Assembly (NCBI RefSeq): GCF_004217335.1
Contig: NZ_SHMP01000004.1
Location: 558,001 to 622,000 of the forward strand
Direction: 5' to 3'
Source of the DNA: Natrinema hispanicum
Lineage (GTDB): Archaea > Halobacteriota > Halobacteria > Halobacteriales > Natrialbaceae
DNA: 64,000 nucleotides
Shown: positions 9,931-19,460 of the stretch, piece by piece
Layout of the letters: every line of letters starts with the position of its first letter
Position numbering within the stretch: position 1 is the stretch's first letter
Program-made: the position numbers and the translations under genes
The notes under the pieces: model-generated
The model's input: the letters and a program-made list of their open reading frames with translations, nothing else
What the model was told of the DNA's origin: nothing
Database searches by the model: none

Positions 9931-10207
9931 GTATCGGTAAGAGAAACGTAACTATCGTAAGCTCAGTCCTTCAATAGTTCTATAGTTAAATGGGATGAAC
10001 TACTGCAAATATGTTAGTTAACTATTCCCACACACTCAGCCAATATTTGAATTCATAGATCGGTCTCCGGAGGGCAGATACCCCTCAGCGTCGTAGCGAG
10101 TCGGGTAGTGCTCGGCTCCGTCGACAGGAAGCTCTCGGGGCTGATCGACGCCGAGAGACGTTCAGACACCGAGAAGCAGGATTAGCAGCAACTCGCAGGC
10201 GGTTCGC
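9931..10207. other. AT-rich intergenic region
   Basis: The part at 9,950-10,060 is AT-rich and has repeated TAGTT/AACTA words (TAGTTCTATAGTTAAAT and TTAGTTAACTATTCC). It faces the start of the beta-helix gene at 9,930 and probably contains its promoter. No RNA gene is seen. Confidence 0.4.
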
Positions 10208-11470
10208 TCAGTTGGAACGCGGGATCGTGGCTGCGATATCAGCCGGCATGCCGACCTGGAGGTCGCCGTCGGACTCCAGTTCGTGGAGATGGTCGATCGT
10301 CGTTTCGAACGCCGATAGCAGCTCACCCTCCAGTTCGTGGTAGAACAGCGTCGTGACACCGCCCATCGACGCTGCGCGGTCGAGATGGTCGATCGCCGTC
10401 TCGGCGGACGGATCGCCGATCCGCGGACAAAGATGCGGATTGGCGATCCGTCCGTAAACACCTCGTCCGCCCCAGAACGCGAGATCGTGGTTCTCGGCGA
10501 CGATATCGATCGCTGTTGCGTCGAACTCACCAAATGGATAGGCGAAGTACTGGGCACCCTCCTCGAAGCCGTGTTCACGGAGCCACGTAGCGCCGTCTGC
10601 GATAACCTGCGCCTGATCGTCGGGCGGAAGGTTCTCTAGGTGTGCATGGGTGTACCCGTGATTCGCCACGGCCCACCCTGCGTCTCGGAGTCGCTTGCAC
10701 TGCTGCAGCGTCAGACGGTCGGCCGCGCCGATCCGGCCGGGATTAACGAACGTGGTCGCGGAGTACCCGTACTGATCGAGGATCGGGAACGCTTCAGTGT
10801 AATCGGTCTCGAAGCCATCATCGAACTGCACACAGACCATCCCGGTATCGGGCCGTGGGACGAAATGGAGGTCGTCGACCCACAGGCGCCGCCGTTCGTC
10901 GCCGGCCCAGACAGCGATTCGGATCTCTGTGACAGCGGAGAGGTCAGGGTCGCCGACGATTTTCGTGGCACCGAAGTTATAGCGCATGACCGGCAGGCTA
11001 CCCTTGAAACCCCGACGGAAATCGACGCGGTCGCTGTCAGCGTCGAGCAACTGGATCGTCGGCACCATCGTGCCCTCAGCGGCTGCGGCCAGTCCAGGGG
11101 CGACCGTGGTGCAATCGATAGGGTCGTCGAATTCGCGGGCGATAACGACTCGGTCCGCCGAGTCATCAGCAGTGAGTTTCACGGCCGGTGCATCGGTCGG
11201 TCCGGGGCGCTTGCCGGTCTCGAGCGAGCCGGCAAGTACCGACCACGCCGAGAGGTCGGAGAAGTCGTCAAACGTGTCGGGGAGGGTGGGAAATTTGGCG
11301 GAATCGGGGGACTTGTCGATCGGCGGCTCTTCCCTGTCACTAGACGGATGGCTCTGTGTGCCATCGTTCGAGGAGTCTCCGGTGGTCAGGGAGCGTCGGT
11401 TACCACGGTCGGCACATCCCGCGAGTCCGGTCGTTGCCAGCGCGAGGACGGTTCGTCGGTTCATTCTCAT
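10208..11470 (-). CDS. Secreted lipoprotein polysaccharide deacetylase
   Basis: The 420-residue product opens MRMNRRTVLALATTGLAGCADRG in pieces: a twin-arginine start plus a lipobox (LAGC), so it is exported and lipid-anchored. Residues about 70-200 form a beta-rich region like a carbohydrate-binding domain. From about 205 comes the NodB domain: VCVQFDDGFETDY (Asp-Asp), NHGYTHAHLENL (HxxxH), FAYPFGEFD and FYHELEG. It would deacetylate glycan outside the cell. An in-frame ATG two codons on (11,464) is an alternative start. GAGGATAATAATAC upstream on the reverse strand is AT-rich and could be its promoter. Confidence 0.85.
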   Translation of the reverse strand: MRMNRRTVLALATTGLAGCADRGNRRSLTTGDSSNDGTQSHPSSDREEPPIDKSPDSAKFPTLPDTFDDFSDLSAWSVLAGSLETGKRPGPTDAPAVKLTADDSADRVVIAREFDDPIDCTTVAPGLAAAAEGTMVPTIQLLDADSDRVDFRRGFKGSLPVMRYNFGATKIVGDPDLSAVTEIRIAVWAGDERRRLWVDDLHFVPRPDTGMVCVQFDDGFETDYTEAFPILDQYGYSATTFVNPGRIGAADRLTLQQCKRLRDAGWAVANHGYTHAHLENLPPDDQAQVIADGATWLREHGFEEGAQYFAYPFGEFDATAIDIVAENHDLAFWGGRGVYGRIANPHLCPRIGDPSAETAIDHLDRAASMGGVTTLFYHELEGELLSAFETTIDHLHELESDGDLQVGMPADIAATIPRSN

Positions 11471-11929
11471 TCTCCGTTTGGAGATGGTATTGAGACCGTA
11501 TTATTATCCTCAGCGTGAACGAGACGATCCAGTATACTCGCAGTTCGCCGCTCGTTTTCCCGCGAGACGAGTCGCATCACCCGATCGCAGTTGCGAGTAG
11601 GCACTGCATAGCCCCCCTCGATCGAATACTGCGGCGAGTTACGGAGCAGTTCGCCTCTCTTCTCGTTACTCGTGAATCCGGTGTCGAGCGCGACAGCGGA
11701 CGGACGATCGCGAGCGACGGCGGGAGCCACAGGTCGGACCCGATTCGATCGGTGCGGCGGCTACGGATCGCTCTCAGGTCCAGATCGCGGTAGTGCTTGA
11801 GAGACCCCACACACGGTATCGAGTCGATCGACATCGCTGTGGCCGTGCTAGGCCGTCAGACAGGCGACGTATAACAATAGCTGCATTTGCGGACGTTACG
11901 CGAAACGGGATCGTTCCCCATTCCAAAGA
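11471..11929. other. Intergenic, possible gene remnants
   Basis: A reverse-strand frame of 87 codons (11,467-11,730) reads GELLRNSPQYSIEGGYAVPT and RENERRTASILDRLVHAE, which looks weakly protein-like. It has no recognisable family and runs over the start of the deacetylase. It may be a decayed gene. Otherwise only the regulatory element at 11,870 is seen. Confidence 0.3.
11870..11879 (+). promoter_or_regulatory. TATAACAATA element (variant) before the AlkP gene at 11,930
   Basis: It shares the core ATAACAA with the CATAACAAAG set and starts 60 bases before the ATG at 11,930. Confidence 0.45.
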
Positions 11930-13523
11930 ATGATGGACACTGATACTGAGCGAACATTCGTACTGGGTATCGACGGCGTCCCCTGGGACCTATTGCGTGA
12001 CTGGGGGATGGCCAACGAATTACCGAACGTTCAGCGTCTCCTCGATGAAGGGGCCGCCGGACCGCTGACGAGCACCGTTCCGCCGACGACGCCCTTGGCG
12101 TGGCCGTCGATCGCGACCGGAACGTGGGCTGACAAACACGGCATCTATGGCTTCCACGCACTCAGGGGCGATTACACACATCACATGTATACCGGTGCTG
12201 ATCGCAAGCGGCCGGCACTGTGGGATATCCTTACACCTGCGGTCGCTGCCAACGTCCCGATGACGTATCCGGCCAACGAGATCGACGGTGCGATGGTCAG
12301 CGGGATGATAACTCCTGAACTGAATGAGGGATTTGCCTATCCCACCGCGCTCCGCGCGGAAATCGAGCGTGAGATTCCCGACTACCGGATCGGATTGAAC
12401 TGGAACGAATACACCGACGATCCGGATCGATTCCTCGACGACATGGACGCCCTCCTTGCATCGCGGCGGCAACTGATGCACCAGCTCGCGCGCGGACGTG
12501 ACTGGCGGCTCTTCTTTTTCGTCTACACGGCACCCGACCGGCTGCAACACCTCATCTGGGACGAAGACGTGCTACTCGATCACTACCGCCAACTCGACGA
12601 GATCATCGGCGAGGCAATGACGTACGCGGACGAAAACGATGCAACGCTGTATGTTGTCTCCGACCACGGATTCGGACCGATATCGACGTTTGTCAACCTC
12701 AACTCCATCCTGGCCGAGGAGGGATTTCTCGTTCGCAAGGACAACGAGGGCGTGCGCGGCTCGTTCGCAACGCTTGGCGTGACGAAGTCGACAGTACTCG
12801 ACACACTCGAGCGCGTGGGAATCACGGCCGACTCGCTCGTCAAGCATCTTCCGAAGTCGGTCGTCGATGGTGTTGCCGGACAGATCCCGGGCGAACACGG
12901 ACTGTACGATGTCAACTTCGATGCCACCGTCGCGTTCGCACACGATCCAAGCCAGATCTACATCAACGATACGGAACGCTTCGAACAGGGGATCGTTTCG
13001 CCGTCCGAAGTCGATGCGGTCAAACACGACGTGGCCGCTGCGCTCTCACAGGTCACCGATCCCGAGACAGGAGAGCACGTGCTCGATGTCCACAACTGGT
13101 GACGAACTGTTCGCGACGGATCCCGAGGCGCCAGACCTGATCGCTGTCGGTCGCGGTGAATACGAGGAGAAGACAAAAGTCTCCGGCGAAACGTTCACAC
13201 CGGCAGGCGGCAAGGCAGCGAGCCACCGTTCCGAAGGCGTCTTCTTCGCATGGGGGTCGGACATCGCGGCAGGGACGACGGTCGAAGATGCATCTGTCGT
13301 CGACGTTGCACCGACCGTACTCTACGACGCCGGGGAACCGGTCCCCGACGCGGCTGATGGACGAATTCTCGAGGAGATTTTCGCGTCCGATCGTGACACT
13401 GACAGCGACGCCGTCGCGACCCGGACGTATGCAACAGCGCCATCCGATGCCGACAACACGGATGTCGACGAGGACTTCGACGGTGTCGAGGATCGATTGC
13501 GCGGCCTCGGCTATCTGGAGTAG
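11930..13523 (+). pseudogene. Alkaline-phosphatase-superfamily protein, one frameshift
   Basis: The reading opens FVLGIDGVPWDLLRDW, then TTPLAWPSIATG (likely nucleophile Thr), DKHGIYGFHALR, NVPMTYPANEIDG, YVVSDHGFGP and, in the next frame, ASHRSEGVFFAWG. It ends VEDRLRGLGYLE. All AlkP metal and nucleophile positions are present over about 530 residues. An extra A near 13,093 (CACAACT for CACACT) shifts the frame and puts a stop at about 13,100. Without it the product is continuous and collinear with the gene at 648. It could well be functional if the extra base is a read error. An in-frame ATG at 11,933 is an alternative start. It may modify surface glycan with phosphate groups. Confidence 0.85.
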
Positions 13524-13588
13524 CGGGACAAAGTTCGTCAAGGACCACTCGGAGCCCACAGTTCATTCGGCAGGGATCTGACCAGCGA

Positions 13589-15382
13589 TCACTCGGCTGT
13601 TCCGTGGACGTAGTATAGTGTGAACTCACCGTTGGACTGGACCCGATTGACACCGCCCTGAGACGAAATCGAAGAGAGTTGTGAGCGTGTGTATCGTAAC
13701 TCATGATACGCACGCACCTCTCGTTGCCAGTCTGACTCGGTCACGGTGAGGTATCTGTCACCGGAGTACTGCCGTGGGATGCCATCAGTAATTTCGTCGC
13801 CAGTTACGCCACTGTATTGTCGTGTTCGATCCAGCTTCCCGGACATTGCATCCGCATATCGGTTCGGGCCGGCTCGAATGCCGACGAACGTGACGTCTGC
13901 ATCTTGATTCTCGAAGGCAGTCTCGTGGCCGGTCATCGACATCTCCGTGACGTGCGGGGAGGCGCTGTAAATGTACGGTGACGGAAACACGGCGATCAAC
14001 GAGAGCAGCAAGACGAGCCCGAATCCGGCGGTAACAATGCTATGGAGCGATCCGCTCGGACGCGCTCGTGTGAAGGCGCTCATTCCGTACGCGATCGCAA
14101 CGGCCCCCAGGACGGTGATAAACAGCATCATAAACCCGAAGACACGGAAGTACATTCCGGAGTACGACCCGAAAAAGTACAGCGCAAAGAGCCCAGCGAG
14201 CCCAACCAGCCCGGCGATGAAGTACGGGATGACACCGTGTGTCTTCCGCATCACCGTCCCGTCGGACTCCCTGAGTGTCCACAAGACGAGTAGTCCGACA
14301 AGAGCCATGAACACCAGACTCGAGCCGAAAAGTTTCAGGAACAGCTCGGCGACGCTGGCACCGAGTTCGTTGAGCGATGCGCTCTGTGATTGGGCGGACG
14401 CCGCTGCCGTTGTATCCCCGACGAAATACCGAACAGCGCTCGAGACGGCGTATCTGACTGCACCTGTGAAATAATCGTGTGTCGTGGTCCAGATCAAAAA
14501 GGCGCCTGCCAGTATGAGCGTCTGTCCGTAGATCGGTCGATGATCCGCAATCGGATGTGTTGTTCGATACCGACGGTAGAGTAACTGGAGGGCACAGATA
14601 CCGAGACACACGACGAGGAAGTGCGCTGCGAGCTGTGGATGATAAAAGACCAGCGCAACCGACGTTACTGCAAAGAGTGTACCAACCGCGGACAAGGCGC
14701 GCCGCGATGAGGGGCAAAAAATGACTCGTAACAGGAGATAGAGGACGACCGATGAGAACAGGATTGCCTGTGACATCGCGTGGGGAATGATGTACGTGCT
14801 GAGGTTCGTGACCGGCAACAGGAGAAACGCCGAAAACGCGCCGATGGCCGTGCTGTATCGGCTCTCGAAGATCGCTGCCGTCGAGAGTGCCACGAAGGTA
14901 CAGAACAGACACGCCAACAGGACGACCACGAGCAACGCCGCTTGCGTGAGGTCGATCCCGACTGTCGACTCGAGGAGGATTGTAACCGTGTGTAAGGCGG
15001 GATACTTTAGCTCGGTCGGCGAGAGCACTCCCGACTGGATACTGCGCATCCAACCGAGATGGGTGAGTGCGTCGCCAGCACCGTAAAAACGGTATCCCCG
15101 AAGCACCGGGAGTCCGACGAACGCCATCGCCGCACCGCCGCCGAGTCCAAGCGCGAGCCGGCGATACCAGTCAGTCGTCGCCTCGAGAGAAACGAGCAGG
15201 GAAATCAACAACACACACCCAAACAGCGCCCAGAACGAGAGGGGTGTGCCCGTATACAACGAGAGTTCGTACCCGGTTGCTGGGGCCGAGTGCGCCGTCA
15301 GAACAGCGCCGGTGAGAGCGAGAAATCCGGTCGAGAGGAGGGCACTTTCTCCCATCGTCGAACGCGAGCGCGCATGTGACAT
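13589..15382 (-). CDS. Polytopic membrane protein, possible GT-C glycosyltransferase
   Basis: The product has 597 residues from ATG 15,382, with about 12 hydrophobic segments between residues 10 and 475 and a soluble tail of about 120 residues. An early loop has FYGAGDALTHLGWMRSI followed by TELKYPALHT. The sister protein at 27,649 keeps GDALTHLG, P-EL-YP-LH and the tail pattern. Acidic residues in the first outside loop of a many-pass protein recall GT-C glycosyltransferases and oligosaccharyl transferases, but no named family was recognised. A frame continues upstream to 15,451. The CATAACAAGG element at 15,407-15,416 would then lie inside the gene, so 15,382 (MSHAR) is preferred. Confidence 0.75.
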   Translation of the reverse strand: MSHARSRSTMGESALLSTGFLALTGAVLTAHSAPATGYELSLYTGTPLSFWALFGCVLLISLLVSLEATTDWYRRLALGLGGGAAMAFVGLPVLRGYRFYGAGDALTHLGWMRSIQSGVLSPTELKYPALHTVTILLESTVGIDLTQAALLVVVLLACLFCTFVALSTAAIFESRYSTAIGAFSAFLLLPVTNLSTYIIPHAMSQAILFSSVVLYLLLRVIFCPSSRRALSAVGTLFAVTSVALVFYHPQLAAHFLVVCLGICALQLLYRRYRTTHPIADHRPIYGQTLILAGAFLIWTTTHDYFTGAVRYAVSSAVRYFVGDTTAAASAQSQSASLNELGASVAELFLKLFGSSLVFMALVGLLVLWTLRESDGTVMRKTHGVIPYFIAGLVGLAGLFALYFFGSYSGMYFRVFGFMMLFITVLGAVAIAYGMSAFTRARPSGSLHSIVTAGFGLVLLLSLIAVFPSPYIYSASPHVTEMSMTGHETAFENQDADVTFVGIRAGPNRYADAMSGKLDRTRQYSGVTGDEITDGIPRQYSGDRYLTVTESDWQREVRAYHELRYTRSQLSSISSQGGVNRVQSNGEFTLYYVHGTAE

Positions 15383-15406
15383 TAGTGGCCCATCCGGAGG
15401 ACCATA

Positions 15407-15416
15407 CCTTGTTATG
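15407..15416 (-). promoter_or_regulatory. CATAACAAGG element before the membrane protein at 15,382
   Basis: A reverse-strand copy matching nine of ten bases, starting 34 bases before the preferred ATG. It supports the shorter start for this gene. Confidence 0.5.
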
Positions 15417-15552
15417 ACGCGTGTGACCGACAGTAGCAGCTCTGTATACAAAACCGCGGTCAGGATCTACAAGCGAGCTGGCGGGAATTGCTGCTGTCAA
15501 TCACTATCCGACAGCAGTGACGAGTCGGTTCGACGACCGGTCACAGACGCAT

Positions 15553-15562
15553 CATAACAAAG
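15553..15562 (+). promoter_or_regulatory. CATAACAAAG element (exact) before the GT4 gene at 15,605
   Basis: An exact copy starting 52 bases before the ATG. With the site at 15,407 it gives a divergent pair, one per gene, about 137 bases apart. Confidence 0.6.
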
Positions 15563-15604
15563 CATCCGACTCCGGAACGTCCGAGCAAAGAGACATCGTC
15601 GGGC

Positions 15605-16528
15605 ATGAATGTTCTCAATCTGACATCGAAATCGAACTCGCCACCGTTCGAACTGCAGATACAGGCCCTCGAGGAACGCGGCATCGACTGCACGACGGTT
15701 TCGGTACCGGGGATGGTGACGGCGGAATCGGGCCGATCCGTCCTCGATTACGTGCGATTCTATCCGACGGTGCTGACTGAATCACTCGGGTCGTATGATC
15801 TCGTTCACGCGAACTACGGACTGACAGCGCCGTTTGCACTGGCGCAACCGCGATTGCCCGTCGTGCTCTCGCTTTGGGGGACGGATCTCGACGGTGAACT
15901 CGGCTGGGTGAGCAAACGCTGTGCGCCCTACTGTGATGCCACAATCGTCATGTCAGAACAGATGAAACGCGAGCTGGGACAGGACTGTCACGTGATTCCA
16001 CATGGAGTCGATTTCGATATCTTCGAGCCGATGTCGCAGTCGGATGCGATCGATCGACTCGGCTGGGATCCGGACGCGAACCATGTGCTCTTTCCGTACA
16101 AAAAAGAGCGTACAGTGAAAAACTATCCGCGAGCGGCACGAATCGTCGACGCGGTTCGTGACGACGTTTCGGAACCCGTCCATCTCCAGACGGCTCGTGA
16201 AGTACCACACGCCGAAATGTCGACCTATATGAACGCTGCTGATTGCCTGCTGTTGACCTCCGACCGTGAGGGATCGCCGAACGTGGTCAAAGAGGCACTG
16301 GCGTGTAACCTGCCGGTCGTTTCCGTCGATGTCGGCGATGTCCGTGAACGACTCGAGGGTGTGACACCCTCGAGCGTCTGTCGAACAGACGCGGAGCTTC
16401 GACGTGCGCTGGCTACTATTCTTACCAGCGAGCCTCGGTCGAATGGGCGTGAGCAGGCCGAGAAAATCAATATGGAGTGGATGGCTGCACGGATTCACGA
16501 CGTGTATCGTGACGTCGTCGATCACTAA
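15605..16528 (+). CDS. Glycosyltransferase family 4 protein
   Basis: The 307-residue product opens MNVLNLTSKSNSPPFELQ. HANYGLTAPFALAQ and LSLWGTDLDGELG lie in the acceptor half, and VIPHGVDFDIFEP near residue 130 marks the hinge. SDREGSPNVVKEALACNLPV near 223 carries the E-x7-E nucleotide-sugar motif of GT4 enzymes. It is a little short for the family but complete at both ends. It would add a sugar to a lipid-linked or growing glycan on the cytoplasmic face. It is divergent from the membrane protein at 15,382 and shares the same upstream element, which suggests joint regulation. Confidence 0.9.
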   Translation: MNVLNLTSKSNSPPFELQIQALEERGIDCTTVSVPGMVTAESGRSVLDYVRFYPTVLTESLGSYDLVHANYGLTAPFALAQPRLPVVLSLWGTDLDGELGWVSKRCAPYCDATIVMSEQMKRELGQDCHVIPHGVDFDIFEPMSQSDAIDRLGWDPDANHVLFPYKKERTVKNYPRAARIVDAVRDDVSEPVHLQTAREVPHAEMSTYMNAADCLLLTSDREGSPNVVKEALACNLPVVSVDVGDVRERLEGVTPSSVCRTDAELRRALATILTSEPRSNGREQAEKINMEWMAARIHDVYRDVVDH

Positions 16529-16642
16529 GCGGATGTCGACGGTGTCCTGTAAATAATTGGCAAGTGATCGCGTTGACGGTGTGAGAAACGAGCGTCGAGA
16601 GTGGTCTTGGCTTTTGCCCGATCGGAGAACGGCGACGACGGA

Positions 16643-17719
16643 CTACAGGCGACGATAGACCACGAGCGTTCCGAGAAGCGCGGCCACTGCTACGGCGGTC
16701 ACACCGAAGCCGGGCAATCCATCACCGTTACCGACGGTAACATCCTTCGTTTCGTCTGCTGCTCCGATCGTATATGTGCCTGCTTCGTCGAACGTGGTCG
16801 TCGTCGACAGCGATACGGTCTCGCCGGGTTCGAGGGACACTTCCTTTTCGTCAACGGTCTCACCGTCGACAGTAAACGGCACGGTAACGTTCTCGGTGAC
16901 GCCGCCGTCGTTTTTGACCGTCGCTTCGATTGTCGCGGACTCGCCTGGCGACACGGTCTCGTCCATACTCAGTTCGGTCACGGTATGGGAGTTGCAGCTA
17001 CCTGACTGGATCACGACCGGTTTGTCCATGTCGAGCGAGATTCGCTCGTGACCGGTCTGGGTCGCAGAGACTGCTTCCCACTCGCTGATCCGGCCGTCGG
17101 CCGACTGTACGGTGGCGGCATCGCCGTTGAACCGTGGGCTAATCTCGATCAAGAAGTCGTCGTCCAGTCCACCATTGAACGCAGCACCGTCACTTCGGCC
17201 CTCAGACCAGAGCCACGTGATGCGACTCGAGGTGTCACGGTGATCGAACTCGTCGTCGGCTCCGTCGTAGTTATCATCCTCGATGACCCACTCACCCTCT
17301 TCGGGCAGGTTGGTAAACGTCATCGTCACTGCGCCACCGCCGGAGTCACCGCGATTCCGATCGTGGAGCAACACGAGACTGAGACCGTCACCGCCTTCGT
17401 ACAAGAAGAGCGAACTCGTATCGTCCTCTTGGAGATGAGTCGTTCCGTGAGAGCTGTAGGAGTACGAACTCGGAGACGTATTCGGGGTCCGGTAGTCGTA
17501 GAACTCCTCGACGGTCAGATGCCCGTTACCGAGCGGTTCGATGGTCGTACACTGGTCTCCCTGAGAGATCGTATACGTGTTTGGTCCGGACTGTGCTGTG
17601 GCCATGCCGGCCACTGCAGCCACGCCGAACGTCGAACTGACTACGAGGGAGGCCACGACTGCAAACACCGTGAGCGACGAGTACGTTGCAGGGTTCATGA
17701 TACTGGATCGTTGTGACAT
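16643..17719 (-). CDS. PGF-CTERM-anchored surface protein with CARDB-like domain
   Basis: The 358-residue product has a Sec-type signal ending near GMATAQSG. The middle domain (about 45-240) contains TTHLQEDDTSSLFLYEGG. A CARDB/Ig-like domain (about 245-330) reads VSPGESATIEATVKNDGG and EPGETVSLSTTTTFDEAG. The tail is LPGFGVTAVAVAALL plus basic residues (YRRL). The PGF motif, hydrophobic span and basic end form the PGF-CTERM signal cut and lipid-anchored by archaeosortase A. An in-frame ATG at 17,698 gives a shorter signal peptide and may be the true start. A sister protein follows at 18,112. It is exported and likely part of the cell surface; its ligand is unknown. Confidence 0.8.
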   Translation of the reverse strand: MSQRSSIMNPATYSSLTVFAVVASLVVSSTFGVAAVAGMATAQSGPNTYTISQGDQCTTIEPLGNGHLTVEEFYDYRTPNTSPSSYSYSSHGTTHLQEDDTSSLFLYEGGDGLSLVLLHDRNRGDSGGGAVTMTFTNLPEEGEWVIEDDNYDGADDEFDHRDTSSRITWLWSEGRSDGAAFNGGLDDDFLIEISPRFNGDAATVQSADGRISEWEAVSATQTGHERISLDMDKPVVIQSGSCNSHTVTELSMDETVSPGESATIEATVKNDGGVTENVTVPFTVDGETVDEKEVSLEPGETVSLSTTTTFDEAGTYTIGAADETKDVTVGNGDGLPGFGVTAVAVAALLGTLVVYRRL

Positions 17720-17753
17720 TATTCGCCTCAGCCATGCCGATGCAGTTCATCCC

Positions 17754-17763
17754 AATTGTTATG
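17754..17763 (-). promoter_or_regulatory. CATAACAATT element before the PGF-CTERM gene
   Basis: A reverse-strand copy matching the first eight bases of the decamer, 44 bases before 17,719 or 65 before 17,698. Confidence 0.5.
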
Positions 17764-18111
17764 TCATCATTTCCCAGGGAGTGAAGTGATAGTCACGAGA
17801 TATGGATGATGAAGGCAGCGAGCGGTCTGCGAACGTGTTTTAATTCCCTATTTCCAGTGCCGTTTTCGGTTCCAATACTGGTGGGCAGATCGAATCGATT
17901 CGACGCTCAAACGTGGATATCCGGTCGCCACTTGCCGTGAGCAATCGTCTCGAGCGAATTACGAGTCGGAAGGAAAGAAGAAGATCACGGCTCGAACAAT
18001 GGAGCGATCGAGGTGGCGTCGACTCATACGGTCTGCGACCACTGTTTCCCGGCGCACCCGCGCCGCAACCGTCATGCGGGTGTGCCGGAACTGACTTGGG
18101 AGGAGTCCGTC

Positions 18112-19179
18112 TCACTGGCGATAGCGGACGAGCAGGACACCGGCCAGCACTGCCAGCGAGACAGCAACGACGCCGAATCCAACCATCTCGTCGCCGCTTC
18201 CGTTGACGGACATCGTCATGGGTCGGTCACCTGCCGCGACGGTGTGCGTCCCCGCATCGTCGAACGTCGTCGTCGTCGACAGGGTCGTGGTCTCACCAGG
18301 CTCGAGTGTCACATCCCGTTCGTCGATGATTTCGCCATCGACGGTGATCGGAACCGCCGTTGTCACCGTTCGCTGGCCGGCGTTCTCGACGGTCGCCGTG
18401 ATAGCAATGGACTCACCAGTCGTCACCGTGTCGTCGATCTCGAGTTCGGTGACCGAAAGCGAGGGACAGCCGTCAGAACGGATCTCGATCGGTTCGGTCA
18501 TGTCCAGTGAGGTCCGTTCGTAGCCGTTCTCGGTCGCCGACAGCACCTGCCAGTCGGTAATAGTGCCCTCGTATAGCCGGAAATCGGCTGCGTCGTTAAA
18601 CGCGGGATCGATCGTGAGTTCGACGTCGTCATCGAGGCCACCGCGGAAGACAGCTCCGTCGTTTCGCCCATCGGTATACACCCACGTGATGCGACTCGAG
18701 GTGCTATCGTGTGTGAATTCGTCATCACGTCCCTCATAGCCATCGTCCTCGATAACCCATTCGCCGGCGTCGGGCAGCCCAGCGAACTGCATCGTTACCG
18801 CACCGCCGGCGGTATCGCCAGCGTGCTGGTCGTGCAGCAAAACGAGACTGATGCCATCACGTCCCTCGTACAGGAAAAGCGAACTCGTATCGTCTTCCTG
18901 AAGGTGTGTCGTGCCGTACGAGCTGTAGTTGTACGAACGAGGCTCGGTATTCGGCGTTCGATAGTCGTAAAACGCCTCAACAGATTGTGAGCCGTTACCA
19001 AGCGGATCGATAGTGACACACTCGTCCCCCTGAACGACTGCATACTGGCCGTCAGATTGTGATGGCACAGATTGGGCAGTGACGATGCCAGCCCCAATTA
19101 TCGTTCCAAAGACGATCACAACGTTCATGATAACGAGCAAGCACGTACTGCGTGCGGGAATATTGTTACTTATCCTCAT
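18112..19179 (-). CDS. Sister surface protein with variant C-terminal anchor
   Basis: The 355-residue product parallels its neighbour throughout. It has a signal ending at IVTAQSVPS, the block TTHLQEDDTSSLFLYEGR, a CARDB-like domain (VTTGESIAITATVENAGQ, EPGETTTLSTTTTFDDAG) and the tail MVGFGVVAVSLAVLAG before RYRQ. The usual PGF is VGF here, so archaeosortase processing is likely but less certain. The two genes are about 45% alike by eye, indicating an old tandem duplication. An in-frame ATG at 19,128 also gives a good signal peptide. Upstream is a CATAACAATA element at 19,238-19,247, and a second AGTAACAATA lies inside the first codons. Confidence 0.78.
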   Translation of the reverse strand: MRISNNIPARSTCLLVIMNVVIVFGTIIGAGIVTAQSVPSQSDGQYAVVQGDECVTIDPLGNGSQSVEAFYDYRTPNTEPRSYNYSSYGTTHLQEDDTSSLFLYEGRDGISLVLLHDQHAGDTAGGAVTMQFAGLPDAGEWVIEDDGYEGRDDEFTHDSTSSRITWVYTDGRNDGAVFRGGLDDDVELTIDPAFNDAADFRLYEGTITDWQVLSATENGYERTSLDMTEPIEIRSDGCPSLSVTELEIDDTVTTGESIAITATVENAGQRTVTTAVPITVDGEIIDERDVTLEPGETTTLSTTTTFDDAGTHTVAAGDRPMTMSVNGSGDEMVGFGVVAVSLAVLAGVLLVRYRQ

Positions 19180-19237
19180 GATCTTGGTTGTATTCTCTAT
19201 CGAAGTGTCTGCTACTCGAGTCAGTCAGGGAGCAAGC

Positions 19238-19247
19238 TATTGTTATG
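19238..19247 (-). promoter_or_regulatory. CATAACAATA element before the gene at 19,179
   Basis: A reverse-strand copy matching the first eight bases of the decamer, 68 bases before ATG 19,179. Confidence 0.5.
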
Positions 19248-19460
19248 AAGGAGATTATCCGGCACTGACCGGATTCGGTGCGCTCGAGCGCGGACCAGCG
19301 GAGAAGCGACCGGAGTCAGCGATACCAGTGGCGCAGACGAATTCGTTGCCGTCGACCGCGTCTCGGTCGCAGCCGCAAGTGTCGATGGTGTCACCACGTC
19401 CTGCCGATGTATTACACCGATCAGGCCGAATTACTCGCGGCGCGATCTCGAGACGCGATC

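Noticed and set aside
11467..11730. Reverse-strand frame of 87 codons upstream of the lipoprotein deacetylase
   Set aside because: It looks slightly protein-like but runs over the deacetylase start and matches nothing I know; kept only as a note on the intergenic region.
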